The notes under the pieces are model-generated. The model worked only from the letters and a program-made list of their open reading frames with translations, had not been told where the DNA came from and searched no databases. A program made the position numbers and the translations under genes. A DNA stretch of 64,000 nt from Myxococcales bacterium. GTDB lineage: Bacteria > Myxococcota_A > Polyangia > Haliangiales > Haliangiaceae. This document shows, one piece after another, positions 1-11,996 of this stretch; position 1 is the stretch's first letter, and each line of letters starts with the position of its first letter. Location: assembly GCA_016794525.1 (NCBI GenBank), contig JAEUJY010000113.1, positions 124,001-188,000 of the forward strand. Direction: 5' to 3'.

Positions 1-1521
1 CACTCGCGGCAGGTGCCGGGCGCGGCGTGGGCCGAGGTCGCGCCGAGCCCGGTGCCGGCGCCGCGCCTGCTGGCGTGGTCCGACGAGGCGGCGGCGCTGA
101 TCGGGCTGGCGCGCCGGCCTGGCGACGACGACGCGCTGGCCGCGGTGCTGGGCGGCAACCGCGTCGTGCCGGGGATGCGGCCGTACGCGCTCGGCTACGG
201 CGGCCACCAGTTCGGCACCTGGGCCGGCCAGCTCGGCGACGGCCGCGCGATCGCGCTGGGCGAGGTCGCCGGGCCCGACGGCCCGTGGGAGGTCCAGCTC
301 AAGGGCGCCGGCCCGACGCCGTACTCGCGCCGCGCCGACGGCCGCGCCGTGCTGCGCTCGTCGATCCGCGAGTTCCTGTGCAGCGAGGCGATGCACCACC
401 TCGGCGTGCCGACGACGCGGGCGCTGGCGCTGGTCGGGACCGGCGCCGACGTCGTGCGCGACATGTTCTACGACGGCCGGCCCCGCGCCGAGCCGGGCGC
501 GATCGTCACCCGGCTGGCGCCGACGTTCGTCCGCTTCGGCAACTTCCAGCTCCACGCGTGGCGCGACGAGCACGCGCTGTTGCGGGCGCTGGCCGATCAC
601 GTGATCGCGCGCCACTTCCCCGAGCTCGGTCCGCCGGGGCCGGCTACCTACGCGGCGTGGTTCGCCGAGGTCGCGCGGCGCACCGCGGTGATGGTGGCCC
701 ACTGGATGCGGGTCGGCTTCGTCCACGGCGTGATGAACACCGACAACATGTCGATCCTCGGGCTGACGATCGACTACGGCCCCTACGGCTGGCTCGATCC
801 GTTCGACGTCGACTTCACGCCCAACACCACCGACCACGCCAGCGGCCGCTATCGCTACGGCAACCAGCCGGGCGTCGCGCAGTGGAACCTGGCGCAGCTG
901 GCGCGGGCGCTGACGCCGCTGGTCGACGACGCCGCGGCGCTGGCCGCCGGGCTCGAGGTGTTCCGCCGCACGTTCGCGCGCAGCTACCGCACCCAGATGC
1001 TCGAGAAGGTCGGGCTGACGTGGGCCGGCGTCGACGACGACGAGGGCGACGACGTGCTCCTGCGCGAGCTGCTCGAGCTGTTCGCGCTCGAGGAGACCGA
1101 CTTCGCGATCGGGTTCCGCGCGCTGGCCGAGGTGCCGCTGGCCGACGCGGCCACCGCCACCGACGTCGCGCTGGTGGCGCCGCTGGCCCCGGCGTTCTAC
1201 CGCGACCCGGCGCCGGCGACCGTCGAGCGCTGGGCGGCGTGGCTGCGGCGCTACGCGGCGCGGGCCGCGCGCGAGCCGGGCGGGCTGGCGGCGCGCGCGG
1301 CGCGGATGGCGCGGGTCAACCCGGTCATCGTGCTGCGCAACTACGTCGTGCAGCGGGCGATCGAGGCGGCCGAGGGCGGCGATCTGGCGCCGGTGCACCG
1401 GCTGCTGGCGGCGGCGCGGCGGCCGTACGACGCCGATCCGGCGTACGCCGACCTGGTGGCGCGGCGGCCCGAGTGGGCGCGGCGCGCGCCCGGCTGCTCG
1501 GCGCTGTCGTGCAGCTCGTGA
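1..1521 (+). CDS. selO: Protein adenylyltransferase SelO (YdiU family), 5' end outside window
   Basis: SelO is a pseudokinase-fold enzyme that transfers AMP from ATP to Ser, Thr or Tyr of target proteins; it is linked to redox stress in E. coli. The family blocks are clear: YGGHQFGTWAGQLGDGRA (around 60-80), KGAGPTPYSRRADGRAVLRS, RLAPTFVRFGNF, and VHGVMNTDNMS followed by TIDYGPY, which hold the catalytic and Mg-binding Asp residues. The frame is open from base 1, and the residues before the GTG at 13 (HSRQ) already fit the family, so 13 is not the start and a short N-terminal part is missing. The protein ends SCSS: a Cys stands where eukaryotic SelO carries selenocysteine, three residues from the end. 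Very secure. Confidence 0.95.
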   Translation, partial: HSRQVPGAAWAEVAPSPVPAPRLLAWSDEAAALIGLARRPGDDDALAAVLGGNRVVPGMRPYALGYGGHQFGTWAGQLGDGRAIALGEVAGPDGPWEVQLKGAGPTPYSRRADGRAVLRSSIREFLCSEAMHHLGVPTTRALALVGTGADVVRDMFYDGRPRAEPGAIVTRLAPTFVRFGNFQLHAWRDEHALLRALADHVIARHFPELGPPGPATYAAWFAEVARRTAVMVAHWMRVGFVHGVMNTDNMSILGLTIDYGPYGWLDPFDVDFTPNTTDHASGRYRYGNQPGVAQWNLAQLARALTPLVDDAAALAAGLEVFRRTFARSYRTQMLEKVGLTWAGVDDDEGDDVLLRELLELFALEETDFAIGFRALAEVPLADAATATDVALVAPLAPAFYRDPAPATVERWAAWLRRYAARAAREPGGLAARAARMARVNPVIVLRNYVVQRAIEAAEGGDLAPVHRLLAAARRPYDADPAYADLVARRPEWARRAPGCSALSCSS

Positions 1522-1533
1522 TCGCCGCCGCGT

Positions 1534-2637
1534 TCACGGCGTGACGGTGATCAGCGCGACCCGGACCAGCGGCGGCAGCGCCGCGCGCACGAAGGCCGTG
1601 CCGGGGCCGACGCCGGTGACCACGCCGGCGGCGTCGACGGTGAACACCGACGTGTCGAGGGTCGACCAGGTCACCTGGCCGCTGGCGTCGGCCGTGGCGC
1701 CGTTGTCGTAGAGCGCGCGGGCGGTCATCGCCTGGTGACCGCCGACCGGGAGCGAGGGCTTCGCCGGGTCGAGCACGAGGTCGACCAGCGTGGGCGGCGC
1801 GATCTCGACGGTCGCGTCGCGCACCAGCCCGCCGTAGGTCGCCACGACGGTGGCGGTGCCGACCGCGACGCCGTGGATCCGGCCGGCGTCGACGGTGAGC
1901 ACCGCCGGGTCGCTCGACGACCACGCCGCGTCGGCGGTGACGTCCGCGCCAGCGCCGTCGGCAAACGTCGCGATCGCGCTGGCGAAGCGATCGCCGCCGA
2001 CCACCCCGAGCGGCGGCGCGAACAGGGTCAGGTCGGTGAGCGCGGCCGGCGTGACGATCAGCGTGGCGCGCGCCAGCTGGTCGCGATAGCCGGCGAACAC
2101 CGTGAAGTCGCCGCGCACGCCGAACGGGCAGAAGGCGCCGCGGCCGTCCTCGCTGAAGCCCTGGGCGCTGATGCCCCAGCCGACCTCGCCGGGGTCGAGC
2201 GCCACCGTCGTGCCGTCGCCGAACCGCCCGACCGCGTCGAAGTGAGCGCAGACGCCCGACACGACGGTCTGCGCCGCCGGCGTCACCGTCAGCGCCACCA
2301 GCCGCGGCGGCGTCACCGTCAGCGCGCTGCGCGCGGTGACGTCGCCGAGCGACGCGGTGAGCACCGTCGAGCCCTGGGCCAGGCCGTGGATCACCGCGCC
2401 GCCGTCGTCGTCGGCGATCACCTCGGCGACGCGCGGGTCGCGGACGGTCCACGTCACCGGCCCGGGCAGCGCCAGCGGCGTGCCCTGATCGCTCAGCCGC
2501 ACCGTCACCGCGCCGTCGCCGCCGGCGGGCAGCGCCAGCGCCGGCGGATCGATCGCCAGCGTGCCGACCACCGCGACCCCGCCGTCGCCGCAGGCGGCGG
2601 CGACGGCCATCAGCGCGGCGAGCGAGACGTAGCGCAC
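1534..2637 (-). CDS. Lipoprotein with tandem bacterial Ig-like (Big_2) domains
   Basis: A 367-residue exported protein. A short signal peptide ends in a lipobox (AVAAAC), so it is probably lipid-anchored. The rest is about four Big_2-like Ig modules of roughly 85 residues. Each ends in the usual pattern of a VDAAG.V.GV.PG or V.A.LG.V block and then a VTP linker (ends near residues 110, 196, 281 and 367). Big_2 modules are structural or adhesive, and no enzyme domain is visible. It is convergent with selO, with only 12 bp between the two stop codons. The function is unknown; a surface or periplasmic scaffold is an inference. Confidence 0.82.
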   Translation of the reverse strand: MRYVSLAALMAVAAACGDGGVAVVGTLAIDPPALALPAGGDGAVTVRLSDQGTPLALPGPVTWTVRDPRVAEVIADDDGGAVIHGLAQGSTVLTASLGDVTARSALTVTPPRLVALTVTPAAQTVVSGVCAHFDAVGRFGDGTTVALDPGEVGWGISAQGFSEDGRGAFCPFGVRGDFTVFAGYRDQLARATLIVTPAALTDLTLFAPPLGVVGGDRFASAIATFADGAGADVTADAAWSSSDPAVLTVDAGRIHGVAVGTATVVATYGGLVRDATVEIAPPTLVDLVLDPAKPSLPVGGHQAMTARALYDNGATADASGQVTWSTLDTSVFTVDAAGVVTGVGPGTAFVRAALPPLVRVALITVTP

Positions 2638-2702
2638 GGCCCGCGAGCCTACCGCGAACCGCGTCGCGGCCGGCCGCCTCGCCCGGTGCTACCGTCGGCG
2701 GT

Positions 2703-3716
2703 GTGAACGACAACACACTCTGGTACGTCGGCATCAACGGCAACCAGCAGGGGCCGCTCACCGGCCCGCAGCTGATCGGGCTCATCCGGTCCGGGCAGGT
2801 GACCCAGACGGCCTACGTCTACGGTCCGTCGCTCGCCGCGTGGACGCCGATCTTGCAGGTGTCGTGGCTGGCCCAGGCGTTCGCCGGCGCGCCGCCACCG
2901 CCGCCGCCGCCGCCGCCGGGTCCGGCGCCGGTGCCGCTGGCCGCCGACGTCATCGACTACGAGGTCATCGGCGAGGAGATGCAGTTCGTCGAGATCACGC
3001 TCGACCCCAACGAGGCCGCGGTCGCCGAGGCCGGGGCGTTCTTCTACATGGACCCCGGCATCGAGATGCAGACGGTGTTCGGCGACGGGACGCGGCAGGC
3101 CGAGCAGGCGGGCTTCTTCGCCAAGGTGGTCGCGGCGGGCAAGCGGGCGCTCACCGGCGAGTCGCTGTTCATGACGATCTACGAGAACAAGTCGACCGCG
3201 CGCCGCAAGGTCGCGTTCGCGGCGCCGTACGCCGGCAAGATCGTCGCGATGGATCTGGCCGCGCTCGGCGGCACGCTCCTGTGCGAGAAGGACGCGTTCT
3301 TGTGCGCGGCCCGCGGCATCAAGGTCGGCATCGCGCTCCACAAGAAGGTCGGCGCCGGCCTGTTCGGTGGTGAGGGCTTCATCCTGCAGAAGCTCGAAGG
3401 CACCGGCCTCGCGTTCGTCCACGCTGGCGGCACGATCGTCGCGCGCGAGCTGGCGGCCGGCGAGACGCTGCGCGTCGACACCGGCTGCCTGGTGGCGTTC
3501 GAGCCGCGGGTCAACTACGACATCCAGTGGGTCGGCGGGCTCAAGAGCGCGCTGTTCGGCGGCGAGGGGTTGTTCTTCGCGACGCTCACCGGGCCCGGCA
3601 AGATCTGGCTGCAGTCGCTGCCGTTCGCCCGGCTGGCGCGGCGCATCGTCGCCGCCGGCGTGCTGGGCGGCCCCGGCGAGGGGTCGGTGCTGGGTGGCCT
3701 GGGCACCGGCGACTGA
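2703..3716 (+). CDS. GYF_2 domain - AIM24 (TIGR00266) family fusion protein
   Basis: Two modules are visible. Residues 1-62 form a GYF_2-type domain ([18 protein letters not shown], ending in a W..I), typical of Pro-rich-peptide binding. A Pro-rich hinge (about 62-80) leads to an AIM24/TIGR00266 domain (about 85-310) with its Gly-rich beta repeats ([10 protein letters not shown] and [10 protein letters not shown]). No signal peptide or membrane helix is seen, so it is probably cytoplasmic. The start is a GTG at 2703 only 65 bp from the divergent Big_2 gene; an upstream GTG out of frame is ignored. AIM24 proteins are poorly characterised in bacteria, so no reaction is assigned. Confidence 0.85.
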   Translation: MNDNTLWYVGINGNQQGPLTGPQLIGLIRSGQVTQTAYVYGPSLAAWTPILQVSWLAQAFAGAPPPPPPPPPGPAPVPLAADVIDYEVIGEEMQFVEITLDPNEAAVAEAGAFFYMDPGIEMQTVFGDGTRQAEQAGFFAKVVAAGKRALTGESLFMTIYENKSTARRKVAFAAPYAGKIVAMDLAALGGTLLCEKDAFLCAARGIKVGIALHKKVGAGLFGGEGFILQKLEGTGLAFVHAGGTIVARELAAGETLRVDTGCLVAFEPRVNYDIQWVGGLKSALFGGEGLFFATLTGPGKIWLQSLPFARLARRIVAAGVLGGPGEGSVLGGLGTGD

Positions 3717-3836
3717 CGCGCTCACCCGCGCGTGGTGATCGCGGTGTGGGATGCGGACGCACGCGGGAGTGATCGCCGCGCGCGCGTCGATCGCGTCGCC
3801 CGTCGACCGATCGATCGCCGTGATATCTTCTCGAAA

Positions 3837-4712
3837 GTGCGCGCGCTGCCGGCCGGTCTGGTCACGCTGCTGCTGGCGGTCGCGTCGGCGCATGCGGCCC
3901 ACGCCGACGTGATCGACGACGAGGCCAAGCAGCTGAAGACGGCGCCCGGCTACAAGCGCCGGCTGGCCGCGGTGCTGGCGCTGGCCAAGAGCCACGACGC
4001 TCGCGCGGTGCGCGCGCTCGCCGACGGGCTCCGCACCGACAAGGAGGTGCAGATCCGCCGGGTGGCGGCGCTGGCCCTGGGCAAGGCCGTCGACGCCACC
4101 ACGCCGGCCGCCGCGCGCGACGCGGCGATCGCGGCGCTGACCGTCGCGACCAAGGACAAGGACGAGAAGACCCGCGACATCGCCGGGCGCTCGCTCGAGA
4201 AGGTGCGCGCGCTGGCCCGGCCGGCGCCGGTGGGCAACGCGCCCGCGATCTACGTCCACCTCGGCGACGGCGTCGACCTGTCGAGCAAGGCCCCGCGCGA
4301 CGCGCTGCCCAAGCTGGTGCGCTCGGTCAAGGCCACGGTCGCCAAGCGCACGCCCGGCGTCGCGACCGAGTGGCCGGGCACGCCGCCCACCGCCAAGCAG
4401 CTCGAGGCCTCGGGCACACGCGCGTTCGTGGTGGCGCCGACGATCTCGGCGCTGGCGGTGCTGAAGAAGGGCAACCAGGCCGAGGTCGCGTGCACGGTGT
4501 CGGTGCGAGTCGCCCCCTGGGCCGGCACCGACGGCGCGGAGAAGTGGGCGGCGCAGCAGGCGGCGTCGGCGTCGGGCTCGGGCAAGGCGATCACCAGCAG
4601 CGACGCCACGTCGATCGCCGGCGGCATGCGCGACTGTGTGCTGGCGGTGGCCGAGGAGGTCACCGCGACCCGGGTCGTGCCGTTCCTGCGCAAGCTGATC
4701 GGCGACTCGTAG
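3837..4712 (+). CDS. Secreted HEAT-repeat protein
   Basis: The frame is open from 3732, but the GTG at 3837 starts a proper signal peptide (MRALPAGLVTLLLAVASA, cleavage after AHA) and is the better start. Residues about 30-125 contain two to three HEAT/PBS-lyase-like helical repeats (RRLAAVLALAKSHDARAVRALADGL; RRVAALALGKAVD). The C-terminal 170 residues contain short Gly/Ser-rich stretches and no recognised domain. It probably acts in the periplasm as a protein-binding scaffold. Neighbours on both sides share the strand, but the gaps (120 and 128 bp) do not argue for an operon. Confidence 0.78.
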   Translation: MRALPAGLVTLLLAVASAHAAHADVIDDEAKQLKTAPGYKRRLAAVLALAKSHDARAVRALADGLRTDKEVQIRRVAALALGKAVDATTPAAARDAAIAALTVATKDKDEKTRDIAGRSLEKVRALARPAPVGNAPAIYVHLGDGVDLSSKAPRDALPKLVRSVKATVAKRTPGVATEWPGTPPTAKQLEASGTRAFVVAPTISALAVLKKGNQAEVACTVSVRVAPWAGTDGAEKWAAQQAASASGSGKAITSSDATSIAGGMRDCVLAVAEEVTATRVVPFLRKLIGDS

Positions 4713-4840
4713 CCACGGCCGCCGCGCCGCTGCGCAGCGTCGGCTACGCAGGAACGGCGTGATCGCGCGGGAGCTGCATGGGGCGGCATGGCGGGTCGCG
4801 GGGATGGCGCCGGCACGCCGCTCGCAAGTCCTCGCCGTCG

Positions 4841-5559
4841 ATGGGCCCCACGCTGCGCGTGTTCGTCGCGGTCTCGCTGCTCGCCGGGGTGGGGGGGGCC
4901 GCGGCCGAGCCTCGGTCGGCCGACCCCGTCGCGCGGGCGCGGGCGCTGTTCGCCGAGGGCGACAGCCACTTCCGGTTGCGCGAGTACGACCAGGCGATCG
5001 CGCGGTTCAAGGAGGCGTACCGCCTCGAGCCGGCGCCGCTCCTGCTCTACAACCTGGCCCAGGCGTACCGGCTGGCCGGCGACTGCCGCCAGGCCGCGTG
5101 GTTCTACGATCGGTTCGCCCACAGCGGCGCCGACGCCGCGGCGATCGCGGCGGCCGAGGCGCAGCGCACCGCGATGCGCCAGTGCGTGGCCCGCCTCGAC
5201 GCGACCAGCGCGGCGCGGCGGCCAGCGGCGCGGCGATCGGCGCTCGCCTGGGCCGGCGTCGGGGTCGGCATCGGCGGCGCGGTGGCGGTCGCGGCGGGCG
5301 CCGGGTTCGCGTACCGCGCCGCTGATCAGGCCGCGCAGCGCGACGCCGCGTGCGGCGACGCCGACGGCTGCACCGCGACCCAGGCCCGCGGCTTCGACGA
5401 CGCCGGCCGTACCGCGAGCCGCGCGGCGATCGGCCTGTTCGCCGCCGGGGGCGTGATGATCGCCGGCGGCGTGACGATGTACGTCCTCGGGCAGCGCGGG
5501 CCCCGGGTGACGATCCGTCCGCGCGAAGGCGGCGCCACGCTGGCGCTGGGGTGGGCGCT

Positions 5560-5563
<4 letters not shown>
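4841..5563 (+). CDS. TPR-containing membrane protein, upstream partner of Ser/Thr kinase
   Basis: The ATG at 4841 begins a signal peptide (LRVFVAVSLLAGVGGAAA); the 63 bp of open frame before it read as non-coding. Residues 28-95 hold two TPR units (ARALFAEGDSHFRLREYDQA; LLLYNLAQAYRLAGDCRQA), a layout common in myxobacterial proteins encoded beside Ser/Thr kinases. Two hydrophobic segments follow (about 148-172 and 204-226). The stop codon overlaps the GTG of the kinase gene (GTGA, 4 bp), implying translational coupling. Role: inferred accessory or sensor component for the kinase. Confidence 0.82.
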
Positions 5564-7076
<1,513 letters not shown>

Positions 7077-7080
<4 letters not shown>

Positions 7081-10000
7081 GGTCCACCGTGCGCCTGCTC
7101 GTCGTCGCCCTCCTCGCCGTGGTCGCCTGCTACCAGCCGGCCGATCAGCCGTGCTCGATCCACTGCACGCCGCTCGACCACTGCCCGGGCGACCAGACCT
7201 GCGGCGGCGACGGCTACTGCCACGATCCCGGCGACGACTCGCGCTGTCTCGGCTACACCGTCGCGATCACGCTCGGCGGCACCGGCGGCGGCGTCGTGCG
7301 TTCGAGCCCTCCCGGCCTGGCCTGCGACGGCACCACCGGCTGCGTCGCGACGTTCGCCGCCGGCACCGAGGTCACGCTGACCGCCGCGCCGGCCGCCGAC
7401 GCGCGCCTGTCGGCGTGGTCGGGCGCCTGCAGCGGCGCGGGCGCGTGCACGCTGACCGTCACCGGCGACGCCACCGTCGGCGCCACCTTCAACCGCGCGG
7501 CGCGGCTCGCGGTCACGCTCGACGCTAGCCGGCGCGGCCAGGGCGCGGTGGTGTCGACGCCGCCGGGCATCGACTGCCCGGGCGTCGCGTGCGCGGCCAG
7601 CTTCGACGTCGATCAGAGCGTCGTCCTCACCGCCACCCCGGCGGCCGGATCGCGGTTCGGCGCGTGGACCGCGTGCCCGGCGGCGGTCGACGGCGCGTGC
7701 ACCGTGAGCCTGACCGGCGACGCCGCGACCACCGTGCAGTTCGTCCGCACGCCGCGCGTCACCGTCGACGTCGTCGGCAGCACCGACTTCGCGATCGGCT
7801 CGAGCCCGGTCGGCGTCGCCTGCGCCGGCACGACCTGCGCCGGCGTGTTCGATCAGGGCACCGCGGTGACCATCACCGCGAGCGACGGCGCGGCGTCGCG
7901 GTGGAAGAGCTGGACCGGCTGCGGCGCCGCGACCGGGCCGTGCACCGTCACCGTCGACGCCGCCGACGTCGCGCTCACCGCGACCTACCGCGACCTGTTC
8001 GCGCTCGACGCGCTGCTCGAGGGCAGCGGCGCGGGCACGCTCGCCGCGAGCGGCCTGAGCTGCGCCGGCGCCAGCTGCGCGGGCACCTACGAGGCCGGGG
8101 CGTCGGTGACGATCACCGCGACCCCGGCGGTCGGCAGCCGCTTCGCCGGCTGGACCGGCTGCGACAGCGTCGGCGGCGCCGGCGGCGCGCAGTGCGTCGT
8201 CGCGGTGGCCAGCGCGCGGACGGTGCGCGCCGGGTTCGTCCGCCAGCGGCAGGTCGCGCTCGATCTCACCGGCAGCGGGGCCGGCAGCGTCGACGTCGCC
8301 GGCGTCGGCACCTGCAGCGCCGACTGCACGCTGACCGTCGACCAGGGCCCGATCACGCTGACCCAAACGCCGGCCGCTGGCTCGCGCGGCGGCGGCTTCG
8401 CCGGCGGCTGCGCCGGCGCCGGGCCGACCTGCGCGACGACGATCGCCGCCGACGTCACGATCGCGGTCGCGTTCGTCCGCCAGCACACGTTGTCGATCAC
8501 CGCCGCGGCCGACGTCACCGTGACCTCGCCGGCGGGGCCCTGCGTCGGCCCCGCCACCTGCGCGACGGTGGTCGATCTCGGCGCCACCGTCACGCTGACG
8601 GCGGCCACCGGGCTGCTCGGCCAGGCGTTCACGTGGAGCGCCGCCTGCGCCGGCGCGAGCTGCGCGGTCACGGTCGGCGCCGACACGGCGGTCGCGGTCG
8701 GGCTCGACGGCGGTCGCGCGATCTGGGGCCGCGCGCTCGCGCGCCCCGACACCTACGCGCAGGAGCACGGCGCCGCGGTCGCGGTCGCGCCCGACGGCGA
8801 CGTGGTGTGGGCCGGGTTCGCCAGCGGCGGCGCCGCGCTGCCGCTCGGCGCCACGCCGACGCCGGTCTCGACGCCGTTCCTCACCGCGTTCGTCGCGCGC
8901 TACCTCGCCGACGGCACGCCGCGGTGGGCGCGCGCGATGACGACCAGCCTGCTCGCCACGGTGCGCAGCGCCTGCGTCACGCCGTCGGGCGACGTCATCG
9001 TCGGCGGCGAGGTGAACGGCACCACCACGCTCGACGGCGTCACCGTGGTCGGCGCCGGGCGCAACGACGGCTACGTCGCGCGGCTCGACGGCGCCACCGG
9101 CGTCGCCCAGTGGATGGTGACGCTCGGTGGCAGCGCCGATCATCCGTTCTACGGCGACGGCGTCTGGGCGGTCGCGTGCCTGGGTGAGGACGTGGCCGCG
9201 CTCTACACCGTCCTCGGGCCCAGCTACCAGATCGCGGACGGCCCGGTCGTCACCGGCGCGCCGACGTTCGCGTACGGCGTGGCGCGCCTGTCGGCCACCG
9301 GCCACTACCAGTGGGCGCGCCAGGTGACCGACGTCCCCGACGGGAGCTACAACGCCGCCACCGCGCTGGCCGCCGACGCCACCGGCGTCTACGTCGTCGG
9401 CTCGTACTCCAACGTGTTCGACCCCGGCGGCGGGCCGATCGCGCCGACGTTCGGTCACCCGAGCGGCTTCGCGGTGCGCTACCGCGCCAGCGACGGCAGC
9501 GCGCTGTGGACGCGCAGCATCGGCAACAACACCGAGCAAGGCGCGGGCGACACCGGGCGGTGGGCGCGCTGCGAGGTCGCGACCGTGGCCGGCGACGGCA
9601 CGCTGGCGATCGGCGGCTACCTCGAGGGCAGCGACGGCGACCGCGCCAACCTCGGCGCGCTCGCGGTGCCGCAGCGCGTGACCATCCGCGGCAACGCCGA
9701 GATGTTCGTGCTGCGCCTGGCCAGCGCCGACGGCGCCGCGGTCGGCAGCTTCGCGCTCGGCTCGAGCGCCGGCAGCGGCGAGGAGCGGCTCGGCGCGCTG
9801 GTCGCGGCCGGGGCCGATCTGGTGGTGCGCGGCACGTTCACGACCGCCGCGGTCGAGGTCGGGGGGCGGTCGCTCGCGGGCGTCGGCAGCGCCGGGAGCG
9901 TCGATGGCTTCGTCGCGCGACTCAGCGTCGCCGGGAGCGCTCGCTGGGCCCACCGGCTCGGGCCGTTCGCGACCCAGACCCCGACGCCGACCGCGGTGGC

Positions 10001-10121
10001 GCCGACCGGCGAGGTCGCGGTCGCCGGGACGTACACCGGCGATCCCGCCAGCTACGACGGCGTCGACCTGCCGGCGTCGGGGCAGGGCGTCGACGGGTTC
10101 GTGATGCTGCTCGGCCGCTGA
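7077..10121 (+). CDS. Large lipoprotein: divergent InlB B-repeats plus beta-propeller-like region
   Basis: The start is the GTG overlapping the kinase stop. It gives a signal peptide with a lipobox (LLAVVAC, Cys near 18), whereas the frame upstream is kinase antiphase. About residues 30-60 are Cys-rich (CSIHCTPLDHCPGDQTCGGDGYC). From about 60 to 545 come seven or so divergent InlB/Flg_new-type repeats of about 75 residues, each with a pattern like VTLTATPAAGSRFGAWTACP followed by a paired Cys and a C.VTVTGD strand. The last 470 residues look like an SBBP/PQQ-like beta-propeller (GDVVWAGFASGG, ARYLADGTPRWARAM, VARLDGATGVAQW). Likely displayed on the surface as an adhesin or sensor module of the kinase operon; that role is inferred. 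Confidence 0.85.
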
Positions 10122-10135
10122 GCCACGTCGAGAGG

Positions 10136-10162
10136 CTCGATCCCGGCGTTGCCGGGATCGAG
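10136..10162. terminator. Perfect 12-bp hairpin between convergent genes
   Basis: CTCGATCCCGGC and its exact reverse complement are separated by the 3-base loop GTT. The hairpin lies 14 bp after the stop at 10121 and 38 bp before the convergent stop at 10201. It has no T-tract on the plus side and runs into a G7 on the plus strand. It looks like a bidirectional structure blocking read-through or protecting 3' ends rather than a textbook intrinsic terminator. Confidence 0.6.
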
Positions 10163-10200
10163 GGGGGGATGCTGCGACTCGGCGACGAGCCCCCTGGAAC

Positions 10201-10941
10201 TCAGTACGTGCCGGTGACGGTGATGACCATGTGCACGTTCGGGAAGCCGACCGAGGCCAGCGTCGCCGGTTGGGTCGAGCCGCAGTCGGGCGCGCGGATG
10301 TAGCTGGGGCCGGTCTCGGCCGCGGTGTTCGACCCGATGAAGATGCTGTTGTTGGTGGCGGCGCCGTCGGGGATGAACACCTCGGCGACGATCGTCGACC
10401 CGGCCGGCGCCAGGCCGGTCGGCGACAGCGTCACCGGCAGCACCGTGCCGGTGGTGGTGTTGGTGACGGTCGCGATCTGGCCGGCGATCTGGGTCAGCAC
10501 GCCGGCGGGGAACGCGCCCGCCACCGTGTACAGCTTGACCTGGATGGTCTGCGACGTGCCGATGCCGGCGGTCGCCGACTCGATGCCGACGTCGATGCGG
10601 TTGGCGGTGAACGCGGAGTTCACGCCGTGGTCGGCCAGGCGGAACGCCCGGTAGTAGGAGTTCTCGGCGGTGATCCCGGTGGCGTTGCACGACACCGTGT
10701 TGGCGGCGGTGATCGTCGTCGGCCCCTGCGCCAGCGTGATCGTCTGGATCGCCGGGGCGTCGATGATCCGCGCGTCGACCGGCGTCACCGGGGCGTCGAT
10801 GGTGCCGGGCGGCGCGTCGACGTCGCCGGGGGTGCCGTCGATCCGGGCGGCGTCGACGTTGTCGTCGTCGCCTTCGTTGACGGTGGCGCTCGCGCAGCCC
10901 GCGATGGTGGCCAGGGCGAGGAGCGAGACGCGGCGCAGCAT
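10201..10941 (-). CDS. Hypothetical lipoprotein with Asp-rich N-terminal region
   Basis: A 246-residue protein with a lipoprotein signal (ALATIAGC). An Asp/Pro/Ala-rich linker follows (about 22-60, repeated motifs such as GDVDAPPGTIDAP), typical of myxobacterial surface lipoproteins. The remainder (about 65-246) is a single beta-rich domain rich in Thr, Val and Asn, with no catalytic motif I can recognise. It is convergent with the large lipoprotein gene at 7077-10121. Function unknown. Confidence 0.78.
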   Translation of the reverse strand: MLRRVSLLALATIAGCASATVNEGDDDNVDAARIDGTPGDVDAPPGTIDAPVTPVDARIIDAPAIQTITLAQGPTTITAANTVSCNATGITAENSYYRAFRLADHGVNSAFTANRIDVGIESATAGIGTSQTIQVKLYTVAGAFPAGVLTQIAGQIATVTNTTTGTVLPVTLSPTGLAPAGSTIVAEVFIPDGAATNNSIFIGSNTAAETGPSYIRAPDCGSTQPATLASVGFPNVHMVITVTGTY

Positions 10942-11006
10942 CCCGCTATGGTGCCTGGGTCAGCGCCCGCCAGCAACGGCCGAGTGACGTCGGCGCGTGG
11001 ATCTCG

Positions 11007-11756
11007 TCACACCGCCAGGCGCCACTGGCCGCTGTCGGCGGCCGGCAGCGCGCGCAGCTCGGCGTCGGCGGCGCGCAGATCGTCGGGCGTGTCGATCTCG
11101 CACGCGTAGAGCGAGCCGATGTCGACCGCGTGCAGGTCGACGCCGCCGTCGACCAGCTCCTGCAGCAGCGCCTCGTAGTACAGGTCGGCGTGGGGCCGGG
11201 CCGCCAGGGCCGCGAACAGCCGTCGCGACGTCGTCGCCGACAGCAGCGTCATGCCGATCGACTCGCCCATCGCGCCGCGCACCGGCACCTGCTTGCCGAT
11301 CGCGACGACGCGGTCGCTGGCGTCGCTGGCCACCTTGACCTCCTCGAGGCCGAGGCTGCCGACCGACCGGACCGCCAGCGCGTCGGGGCCGCCGTCGAAC
11401 AGCCGGGTCAGGACGCCGGCGTCGAAGACGACGTCGCCGTCGATCAGGAAGAACGCCTGGCCGTCGACGTGGGGGCGGGCCAGCGCCAGCGAGGCCGCGG
11501 TGCTGGTGTTGCGGTAGGCGAGGTTGTCGACGAACGTCACGTCGAGGTCGGGGAACCGCCGCGCGACCTCGGCCCGCACCTGATCGCGCAGGTGGCCCAC
11601 CACGATGACCACCTGATCCACCCCGGCCCGGACCAGCAGCGACAGCGCGCGCGCCAGGATCGGCGTGCCGGCCACCTCGACCAGGGTCTTGGGGGTCTGG
11701 TCGACGTGCGGGCGCAGGCGCGGGTCGTAACCGGCTGCGAGGATGACCGCCTTCAT
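11007..11756 (-). CDS. Sugar/polyol-phosphate nucleotidyltransferase (IPCT / phosphocholine cytidylyltransferase-like)
   Basis: The protein opens with the nucleotidyltransferase signature MKAVILAAGYDPRLRP followed by QTPKTLVEV, with the metal-binding block LIDGDVVFD near residue 115. Length (249 aa) fits the single-domain GT-A-like cytidylyl/uridylyltransferases that activate inositol-1-phosphate, phosphocholine or sugars. The ATG at 11756 is chosen because the signature begins there; the upstream 40 codons of open frame are unrelated. It is divergent from a CDP-alcohol phosphatidyltransferase, so it probably supplies that enzyme's CDP-activated polar headgroup. The substrate is not determinable; the Gly-to-Asp change inside the usual GXGTR motif is noted. 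Confidence 0.85.
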   Translation of the reverse strand: MKAVILAAGYDPRLRPHVDQTPKTLVEVAGTPILARALSLLVRAGVDQVVIVVGHLRDQVRAEVARRFPDLDVTFVDNLAYRNTSTAASLALARPHVDGQAFFLIDGDVVFDAGVLTRLFDGGPDALAVRSVGSLGLEEVKVASDASDRVVAIGKQVPVRGAMGESIGMTLLSATTSRRLFAALAARPHADLYYEALLQELVDGGVDLHAVDIGSLYACEIDTPDDLRAADAELRALPAADSGQWRLAV

Positions 11757-11996
11757 CGTGGGGCTACCAGGTGCAAGGGCCGTGCGTGGGTCCGATCGAC
11801 CCGAGGTGGGCGCAATCGCACCCGGGAGGTGTCGAAAAGCTGTCAGCCGCCGCCTCGTCTGACGAAAACTCCCCACGACGTCCGGTGGTCGGGCCTACCA
11901 AACCGTCCCCGATCTACGCGCCGTCCCACGATCGTCACGATCGCGTCCCGACCGCGCCCGCGACTTGCAGCGCTCGCGTCGCCAGGAGTACCTCTT

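Noticed and set aside
3732-3836. N-terminal extension of the HEAT protein
   Set aside because: It would hide the signal peptide that begins at the GTG at 3837.
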